This document shows, one piece after another, positions 28,001 through 39,000 of a DNA stretch of 64,000 bases. How positions within the stretch are numbered: the first letter of the stretch is position 1; each line of letters starts with the position of its first letter. The notes under the pieces are model-generated. The model saw only the letters and a list, made by a program, of their open reading frames with translations, was not told the DNA's origin and did no database searches. The position numbers and the translations under genes are program-made. The stretch comes from Syngnathus acus (lineage: Eukaryota; Chordata; Actinopteri; Syngnathiformes; Syngnathidae), in assembly GCF_901709675.1 (NCBI RefSeq), contig NC_051097.1, positions 5,327,039 through 5,391,038 of the forward strand. Reading direction: 5' to 3'.

Positions 28001-30043
28001 TGCACAAAAAAAAGGACAACTAGGCGGGATGGCACAGCATCTTCTCAAGGATCAATAGGATGAATAGAATGAGAAAAATTGAAAATAGTGATGTGATGTT
28101 CAAGGACACTCTGACATATTTTCATTAAATGCAAGCGACAGGTTTCCTCATACAGACGCCTTTCTTTGCTCATTCAGGAAAAACCTGCAATGACTTTAGT
28201 TCATAAAGAGAGAAGACAGACTAATAGAAGCGTGCTAAAATGAGTGAACTCCGTTTCTGACCAAATCAATAACATTTACGTGTGTGCCTGTCGCTAACCA
28301 CTTATGATAAACATCCCGTTACATAACAGAAATAAATATGTCTAATAAAATAATGTGTACTATCACACATAATCCATGCTATCTATATAGCCCCTTTCCT
28401 CAGTTATGCATAATAATAAACCTATAGAATTTCACCACAGGTTTAAAAAAACATTCCAACACAAACTCTGCCTGTGCAATTTAATATATCACATGATTAA
28501 TGGAGTAGCTCCTCTCACTACTGATAAAATGTGAGGTCATGCTGGAAAAGTGTGTGTACTGTATTAGCATATGACTTATGAAATTGCTTCTCTTGTCAGT
28601 TATTCATAATCTTCACTTTGGCATGCGAAAGGTAAAAATAATCCATTGAGTGAACAAAGATCATGACATCCTCGGTCACATGCACACATGTACGATGATG
28701 CCGATTATGGTAAAACGTTCGTTACAGATCTTGCCTAACCGAAAACGAAAGTTTTAGTATTGATAAGCTGATGCACAATTTGTCTTTACATAAAATGATG
28801 TGGCGGGCCGTGTCTGGGCCCCCGGGCCTTGAATTTAACACCTATGATGTAAGAGGCCTTACCAACGATGCTCATTCACTGCATAAGTTATCCAAATTGT
28901 AATTAAGCCATTTTCCTCCTCTCCTCCCACATCCAGACAGCATCGACTCAATTAACAAAACTCCAAACTGGCTTAGAGGAGTGAGGCGTTTCGTTTGAAG
29001 TGTTAAAAATAACTTCCAGCTGCAGTCGAATCTAACTTACACTTCTCAGCCTATTGCGTAATCAGCCGAGGGTGTGACAGCTATGCAATGTCAACGCGTC
29101 TCCGGAACAAGCGGCGTGCCAGTCACTTGCTCAGTGCAGATGCTAACGAGGTAAAATGTGCTTGCTATTTTTAACAACTCTGTGCTGTGCAGAAAATGTC
29201 ACACACAAATGAGAGCCGGTGAGCAATTTATTGTAGTTTAGGGGTGCGTAGTTTTGCAACATTGACACGATGACCAAAACAGATGTTTAGTCTTTTTTTT
29301 TTCCTCCCGTAGTCTGAACCTGGACGCCCACAATATTGTTGAGTAGTCCACAGGAACACTAATTATCATTAAAAGATGCTGCTGTCTCTCCGTAACATAA
29401 AATCAGATTTAATACTGTGCAATGTTCAGATTGAGAAATTGTTAAGGCGTCTCTTAGTGCTGCTGCTCTTTAGCAACAAAAGTTCACAGAGTTTAAAAGT
29501 GTTTGATGTTTGTGTGCGAACAATGCTTCTTTCTCCAGACTGTAAAAACTGAGACGTCTATTTGAGGGCCGAGTTACTCGCACACAATATGTATCGTTTG
29601 AAAGTAGTAACTTACAGTGTGAGAAGATTTATAGTTTTGAATCAGCCCAAATGAGCGTTTGTGCGTCACCGCTCCAAGAAACTGTAAAAGTTATTGGAAA
29701 TAAACGCAAGTCCGTAATGTCCCTCCAGTGAAGATTTAAGGATCACTGAAACTCATTAAGGTGGATTTTTTTTGGTGGGGTTGGAGTGTAAGATTATTTT
29801 TCTGGGCTGCATCCAACAGGGAGACGATGTGCAGGTCTAAACGCTAAATTAATTTCCTTTCCACCACATTTTGAGAAGGAGCCAAGAGAATAGTAATGAG
29901 CCAGGTCGGGCCAAAGAAAATTTGCAGAACCTGTGCTGAACAAATTAAGCCCAATGAGACCTCCTAAACTAATTGTCTAGCAAGTTAAACACATTCGCTT
30001 CGCATATAAAACAAAACCAAAAAAAAAAACGTTTAAATTATGT

Positions 30044-30081
<38 letters not shown>

Positions 30082-33000
30082 AAGAAAGAATACATTTCGC
30101 ACAATGGCTACCAGATATTGAATTATTCAGCTCCTTGGTCAAACAACAAATTCTAAGACGTCCATCACTTTTATCGGTAATGTTGCACCTCGACAAAATC
30201 CATTTTGGTTTGTGCTATTTCATAAGACAACTTTCACTCGGCTGCCTTGCTGCAACCTCCCAGATTGAATCTTTCTACAAGTTGACTGAGTGACTGCAAC
30301 CAGACGCCTACGTTATCGTAATGATAAACACATGAGAAGGACGGTCGAAAACAGAGAATCTTATAAGACAGCAAACAGAAGACGAGTGAGCACCAGCTGA
30401 TAAGGTCGTGACAAATGCGGACCGTGTCGGTGAAATATGGAGTGTGGAACAGCGATAAGAAGGTGTTAAAGACTCCAGAGTCCCTTTTCCTGCCAAGTGA
30501 ATCCCAGTTCCTTCAAAGACAAAGGACATTATTTGATTGTGGAGTGCAATCTGGGGATACCGTATCAATACACCTGAATAGGATATCAACAACGTCACTG
30601 TGGAACTTTTATCCCACCACATGACGTCATACTTTGCAGCGAGCATCTCTACGGTGATTCTGTATGTTTTGAATCCTCGGATATTAATATACACAATTAT
30701 CACATCAAAAATACAAACAGAAATTCCTATTTGTATGGAAATTAATGTTGGCAAAAACAACTTGCGATGGTATCAGGAGAAATAAAGCAAATTCCAGAAG
30801 GGGGGAAAAGAAAACAAAGCAAAACCCGACCTTTGATTTTTCTATAAACGAGGCGGGGAAAAATAGTCTCTAAGTAAATAATAATTTTGTGAAATCTAAA
30901 TCTCTGATTCTATTATGATATATCGCACAACACTATACCAACATGACCTTACTAACTTTATGTTAGCATATTAAAACATGATTAGATTAAAACGGCATCA
31001 AAATACAGTTTTGCTGACATATTTGTTGGCAGTTTCCATTAGAGCAGGAATACGGATATGAAAAATGTATTCCAATGCTGATCCAACCCCTCCCATTCAT
31101 TTATAAGGAGAAACCGGCCTTGACATCCTGTATTGTCCTGTCAGCTGCAGATAATCATCAGGCAGTGATGTCGGCCACGTGCCAGAGCGTGGTGCGATGG
31201 ATATAAATATCAAATAAGCAATGTATGACATCTTGACACTTGGCAGTGATGATGGGTATGATTGCACAACTTTCTGCTGAATATTTATATGTATGAGCGA
31301 CTGCGGTAGTTTACTTAACTGAGGTTGAGGGAGGAGTCTGAAATCGTGTCTTCCTACAAATGCTAAGAGCGACACTTGCATCAAAGCAACAATCAACATT
31401 TGTGCCTGGGATTGATTTACATGTCACGATTACACAAAATCTACATAAACAATTCCAAGTAAAGTCCGTAATGCCGGTTACGTAGTTCTTACCGTGGCAG
31501 CAAAATTGAGCTTGAGGATGTGGACCTCGGCCTTGTCCTGTCCCACGAAGCTGGTCCAGCAGCCCAGTTGCAACTGCCTCACATATATCCAGGAATTGTC
31601 GCTTACCTCCACAGGATCACACGTCTGCCGTGAGGCTGGAAGACACCGCAAAGGGAAATTTGTTGAGCCATGTTGAAAATTGTCACGAGCAACACGAGGC
31701 AATTGCTTGGCCTTTGCAGTCGTGTGCTCTCCCAAGGGCACATTCTCGTTTTACTGATAAATTGAGCCCAGGTATGTGTATCAGACTCGTGGTCCAAAAG
31801 GGTTTGAACTCATTGTAGTAACTGCGAGTATCACTCTATGTGCGACTCCTACGCCGCTGTTTAAAAACGAATCGTCTGGGACGCGTTTATCAAACGTGTC
31901 AGGATAAGCAGCAGCAGTCATCCATCAATCCACTGGTATGAGGCACTGTTTAACCCCGGGGGGGGGACCCGTGCCTCTGGAGGAGGAATCAATCTAGAGC
32001 GACCTGTCTGGTCACGGATGAGGCATGGGAGGGTTAAATGAATGCTGTGACCTGGCCAACATGTGTCCATGCTCTTATGTTACACAGCGCTGTCAACATA
32101 CTTTACACTGACCAGAGGGAAAGCAGTGAAAGGGTCACATGACTTTCTCAAGCCAATCTGGATCAGTAATTCTTTCCTGACCCATGTCCCATGAAAAGGG
32201 TCGAAGTTAACTAGCGTACTACTATGGGGAATGGCAATCCATCAAGTTCATTCTGGTTCTGGGACTTTCACTCTCTAATTGTTCTGAATGACTACCGTAT
32301 TTTCCGCACTATAAAGGCGCACCTAAAAACCTCAAATTTTCTCAAAAGCCGACAGTGCGCCTTATAATCAGGTGCGCCTTATATGTAGACCAATATTGAG
32401 CCACTACAGCAGACGTGTCCAAAGTCCAGCCCACGGGCCAAATGTATACTTCTTATATATGAACAAAGTTTTAAAATGGGCCATTCATTGAAGGTGCGCA
32501 TTATAATCCGGTGCGCCTTATAGTGGGGAAAATACGGTACTTCAATAACGGTGAGTTTCTGCTGTCATGAGATTCTTCTACTGCAAAGTAGTCGAGCGAA
32601 CAATTAGCACATCAATAGTTGACGACGCATCGTAGTTGCTTCAAAGACAACCAACAATTCACTTTATTCCAACATTCAACTTCACCCCTTTTTTTCCCAG
32701 ACTGAACCATCATCACTTTCTATTTTATGGAGACGACAATGACCTTCCAATGGGTGCGTAGTCTTACAACTTTGCCTTGCCGTAAATTACTGTAGCACAG
32801 TCCAGGTCTTTGTGCTTTGATTCGAACTGAAAGAGGCATGAAGGGCAGTTGTGTCATTCATGGAACAACTTCTTCACGCCTTCCTGCTCTGTACTGCAGC
32901 TTGACTTTGTCCATCCCCATCAAGCCGGAGGTCAAGGCCGGCTTCCTGTTATTCTGCCTTTCTGCGCTCATGTCTCTAGCTCAATAGCCACCACGGCCAT

Positions 33001-36000
33001 AAAGGCATTTTTCTCTTGTTCTGCTGTGACGGAATCAACTTTCCATGACAGTCACCCCAGGAGATCTCGCTCATAAATCGTGTTGATTGCGGATTGCAAT
33101 TGGGAGTGTGTGTGTGGGCATGTGTCACATTTTTACAACGCACCATAGGATATGAACAACATTCATTTTGCCCTTGTGACCCAGGAAATGCCAATGGCCT
33201 CGCTAAGCGGTTTGCTGGTAAATGAGGTATGGAGGACTATTTCATTCCGTGTCCTCTTTATCCACTTCTATCACCCGCCTCCATTTCCCATTTCATGAGA
33301 GAGGGAAATGTTTACGGCAGCTTGCTGATTTCCAGTTTGATGTTTGGGTTTTGAGTCGGTGGTTAGCAGATGTGGGAAGAACAGACGGTAAATTAACCGA
33401 ATTCCACCAATTCATGTCTCGGCGTATCAGCGACACGGACAAGTGAGCGAACGCTTTGAGGGGTGATTGCGGTATTTTAAAACCAGGTCCACAAAACAGC
33501 TGTTAAGTAAGCCCGTGGGATATCTGTCATTGACACGGCTATCGCGATGAAAGGATGCCAAGATCCAGTGATCAACCTCAAGTCAAACTTCTTTCACACA
33601 CAAAGACGCCATGTGTGGTTAACCTTTCACTAATACAATGGCTCAGCTCTCTGACTTCTCAAGAAATTACTGTTTTCTTTGGTACTCCTCTTGGAATAAA
33701 TGTTTTCGGGGCAATATCCAGAGATTAAAAATTGTGTTTGTGGTGCACATGACCTGATGACCTGGTTTGTGGCTTTGATATACACAAGACCTCCAGCAAA
33801 TAACATTGACTCCACAATTCAACTGTTCTTGGAATATCACTCAAGCAGATATCCAAAAAAAAAACCTTTGTGTTCATGTCTCGCTTTCCTCAGGCTCAGG
33901 TTAGTTGTGACAAGCTTTGTTGCTTTTACGTGAACAGCACATAATACCTTCGGATAACCATATTCTCTTCACTCTCCCCTCCAAATAATAGCTACAGTAT
34001 CTTGGAATAGAGTGCTTCACTGAAGGAGTTTGATTGTCTGTTGTCTAAAAAGATCCCTGCAGAGTCTTCATTTTATAAGATGCAATCAACGGCAGACATT
34101 GCAATCATTGTAAAGTATAGCTTTTTTTTTTTTTTTTTTAGTTAGGGCCAGCACAAGCACCAATCACTGCTTATATTTCCCAATAACTATATATATATAA
34201 AATTTCTACATCACCTCGCTCGAGCTCCCCCTCATTTTCTACACTTCCTGCAACAACTCACCTCCCACCAGATTTCACAGTGTAACTTCTCCTTGAGCGA
34301 GGCTCTCCATTTGACAGATTTACTCGGGTAAGGATCCCTGCAGAGACAGACTTGCATCTGACAGGATAAAACATCACTGCGTGTCGGCGGCAAAAAAAAC
34401 AACCGCTGTTCACCAGAATGCAGACAAATGCCCCCATTGCAGCGGTTGCCGGTGTTTTTCACACCGTGTCGGACTTAGGTGGCCCCACGGCGGCTTTAAA
34501 ATACAGGGTTTGGTTCATTTGCCGCAAGGTCTAATTGGTTTATCATTATTCATCATCGACGCTCTTTCAGATTATTTGTCAGCTCGTCTGAGCCATTTGC
34601 ATGCTTCGATGGAAAGTAAAAGCGAACAACTGAAGCGTAAAAGTGCTGTAATCAGATTTTAAATGGACTTAATTTGGACAGCACTGAACATCATAACCCT
34701 TGTAAAGACAAGGGGTGTGATAACATCACAATTGCATCGTCTCGCATCGATACCTCATCATCGGAACTTAATATAATCAGCGTATATATCTTAACATTTA
34801 TATTCTATTGCAAAACTCAGCATCAAACCAAACTAGCAGCAGACTTTCGGATGTATTTCTTCAAATATTAAAAATAAAGTTTTTAACTCTATGGTACAAT
34901 GCACCTGGTTTTATTGCAGGTGGTGCTCCAGTCTTTTTTTTTTTATCACTTTACCACATAATTACGGTATTGCACTCCAGTTTGGATAATGGCACACTAA
35001 TATTTGAATAGCAACGGTATACCACTGGTTGCTTTAATAATGTAAAGAGGAGCAAGCCAACATTATCATCTCCCCGTACTAGACTGCCCATGGGAGTCCA
35101 TTTCCCTCAGAGTGTATTCCTCTCATTTGTTTCCAGGATTAAATGAAAACACTCTTATTACTCCTTAAATGAAAGCTCACCGTCCGTGTAGGGCCATATA
35201 ATTATGCAGAGTGCACTTGAGTTGCACTACGGGCGACCGGTGACGGTATTTGGGCGTTCCTGGATACTTTGAGGTGATTTATCTTCTTCGGGGATCAATG
35301 CAGCCCAACACAGAGCAGGCTGGCTGGCTGGCATCCTGTAGTTCTACTTATTCCCTTTTGTTCCACAAAAGCGGCTAAATCCCGGACAGCAAGTGTCTGG
35401 ACTTGTTTGCACTGACTTAGCATACGAGCACCACACAACGTGACTAAAATGTGTGTAACAGTAAGATGGACACGGTTCTGCAATAATTTAAGAAAAATAG
35501 TTATGAAGCAGCATCGTGGAAGCCAGTAAAGTATTCATTGCAGGGTGTATGTGTGCACTGTATTATTCGAAGGGCCCACAATCCTCCCTTCAGAGTAACA
35601 TCGCTCCACGCTCTGTTAAACATCATAGCGATAAGGAGATTTTTATCTGTCGAGGTTCAACCTGAATAAAAGCAACTGAAGGGAGTTTTTATTTTTGTGG
35701 GAGAGGAGTGAATGTGATGAGCCCCATGTTAGAAATATAGGCGGAGTGCTTCATTAAATTGCAGTTACAGATGAAATTCTATTGAAAAAAAAGCAATTCA
35801 CCAATATTTAGCCATTAATCTTGGAAGTTTCTATTGAAGTTTGCTGCGGAACCATATTATGGAATCATTTGTTTTTCCAGTCCAGTTTTCATCTAATATT
35901 TAAGTACCGTAAATTTCGGACTATAAGACTTTTTCCGCAAGTTTTGAACCCGGAATCACGAGTTTTAGCTGGTGCGCCTTATAGTCCGGTGCGGCTTATA

Positions 36001-39000
36001 GTCCGGAAATGACTGATTATGTCATTATTTTAAATTTCATATTAAGTCAGTAATATGCACTTTAAATAATTTAAATTGATGTTTTGTCCTAGGCCAGCAC
36101 AATTAGACGAATTACACAATATTAGACGATTAATTGTGCCTCTTACTGCAAAATTGGGTTTGCATCTGGGGAATCGCAACGAGGAAGGAGAGGGCCCAAA
36201 GTTCCTTGCGTACTGACTTGTTAGCTATGGCGGGAAAAGGCGCGCGTCGAAGCAACAACACACTACACGCACATATGCGCACGCACACACAGACACAGAC
36301 ACACACACCTATTGTCTCGCCGTTTCCGCAGCTGCAGATTGAGGCCTGACCATCCACAGGAAGGTAAACAAGCTCTTATCAGTACTCTGCAGGGGCATGC
36401 ACTGTCCCTTGGCCTCTCACCCCTGTGCTTGCTGTACATCATCACACAAGCTTCCCGAGCATCTCACTTCCTCAACCACCTGAAATACTATCCATAAAAC
36501 ACAAACACTCACGCACGGTGATTAGTGGTGTCAAAGTTTTGACAGCTTACAAAGGCCGTGAGCCAAACGGCTACTCCAGCCAGGCCGCGCTTGGAAAGGA
36601 AGCCAGGACGTAATCGCCGAGCCTGGAGACAGCCTGTCTTCACACTAACGCTGTTTACTCCTGAGGGAGCCATTCGTCCGTCGCCTCATCGTTGTCGGAA
36701 GCCGGCGGAACGGCGAGTACAGCAGTGGCGTATGGAAGGTCGATGGCTCACTTCCTCTGTGCTCGCTTTATGCCCATAATGAGACGTTCCCTATTCACGA
36801 AAGGCATATTTGCTTCTATGCTGTCTTTTGTCGGATCATCAACAATAATATCGCTTTCACCTACACGCTCTTATATACTGTTTTACCGCTAATTGAAGCT
36901 TGGGGTTCAACTCAACTACAAAAGCTATTCATTTTTAACACGGAGTCATACCCAATAATTTTGTCAGTATTTAACAGTTCTTGTCCGGTAACACTGATAC
37001 CACGATCAGTATCTCTGTCCAGTATCGGTACTCATATACACAGTGATGTCATGTCACCAGCCTGATATATATCAGCAGCCTGCGTGTCCAGATGCTTTAA
37101 GGACACACATGACAATTTTAGGTGAATGCAATTTATATTCTGAACAAGCTATACACACCTTGGGCCGCTGCCCCACGAGTTGAAAAATCGCTGAACAGAA
37201 AACACAAAGTTTTCCAAATCCCGTTGATTGCTCTGCATGCACACTAGTATGTTGGTAACCTTAATAAAATATATTTCTATAAAAATAACAACAGGTATCT
37301 GGGGTGTTTTTAGAAAGAGGTGCTGAATTGAGAAATGCCATTTAATTGAATCAGGCCATGTAGTACTCTAACCCTTGCATCAGAAAAGATTGATTGCGTA
37401 ACATAATCATACATCTGCATGTTAGATGTGCACAAAGACTAAATTAAAAAGTTCCGTGCTAATTAAGGGCAACAGAAAGCAGAGACAAATGACAGCGTCT
37501 GTTCCTAATCACTGGAGATTGATGTTGCTCGGCAACAACCTATGCATCATCCGCAACAAGCAAAGATTAGTTTCTTCTTGTTTATTGGTGGTTTTTTTTC
37601 TTTTTTGACAGATTCTCTCCAACGGATATGGATGACTTCCAATTTTGAAGGCAGGAACGCAACGAAAGCTCTGATATTTGAATCAAGACACAAGCCAAAT
37701 GGAAACAACAAGGGGAAATGCACAGTGCTTACGAGACCAGAGAGGTTATCGCTCTCAGATAGCTCGTTTAATACTCCTGACAACACATTACGAGCTAATT
37801 AAAATGTTGCAGCAGTTAGGAGTTTGACTTCCAGTGATGAGGAAAAGTTGGAAATGTTAACGACAGCAGGGTTTCGGTATCAGCAGAATCTTAAACGGAG
37901 GCAGATTTTAACTTCGGCGTAAACTCGAAGGTTATTCACTTGCTGTCTGGACAGACATTTGCTTTACAGGGAGTCTCCAATAATACCACCGATAATGTTG
38001 CTATGTTTGTTGCTATTCGTTTGAAAAATAGTCGATAGAGAAGTTAGTGAAGTTGCTACATATTGGAACCAAGTCTCTAAATAGGCCAAAAATAAAGATT
38101 CTGTGTTAGAACTAAAAGATGTCGATCATCCAAAATGTACTCAACATTTGAATGAGGCATGAAAGCGTCACAAGTGCATGTTAACCGTTGATGTATCCTT
38201 TGAGCATGTTGATGGAAGAAGGTCCAGACATTTTATTAAGACAACTTTTTTTTTTTTTTATATAAACAGCACAATATGTAAACATGGTTTGGTCCAATGC
38301 TAAAAAAATAATAATTGGACATCAATAAAACACCATTTCTTTCCAAATCACTCGGGATTTTCTTATTACGTCAACACACGCACACACACATTGTCACTCT
38401 CAGCCATGAAGATGCGATAGAGATCTCAGGTCTATAAATACAGATTAAGCGGTATGGCACCTGAATCAACAGGAAGACTACCCGCCCAGTGCTCGAATCA
38501 AGAGGTTTGCAAACACCTCGTTGGGAATGAGTTTGTTCCCAATGTCCCACGAGGACTGTTTTCCTAAGCTTCTCAACAAAAAGTCATAGAACTAGATTTA
38601 GCACAGAAGTGACTTATATTAGGGCGGTGACTTGGGAAAAACTTGAGCTTGTCTCGGACTGGACTTCCAAGAGTCTTGGTCCCGTCTTGGTCTCGTGAGT
38701 TCTAGCCTTGGGAAAGTCTCGGACATGGATAGTGTGACCTTGAGCATAACACTACTGTTATAGGCAGACGAGACCTCCAATTCTTTCATAAAAAGAGAAC
38801 TTTTGTAGAGTTTCGGATGTAATATTTATTGGGCAAAGTCCACAACCTCAAAAGATTGGGGCGAAGCATATCAAAAAAATCACGATACGGTACATTAGCG
38901 TCGAGATCATATTTTGTGACTAATCTGCCGGGTTCAATTAAAGCGCTTATGCTCCCCCGCATAGCATTATCCTCATTAATTCACGTCCCGAGTGAATGAT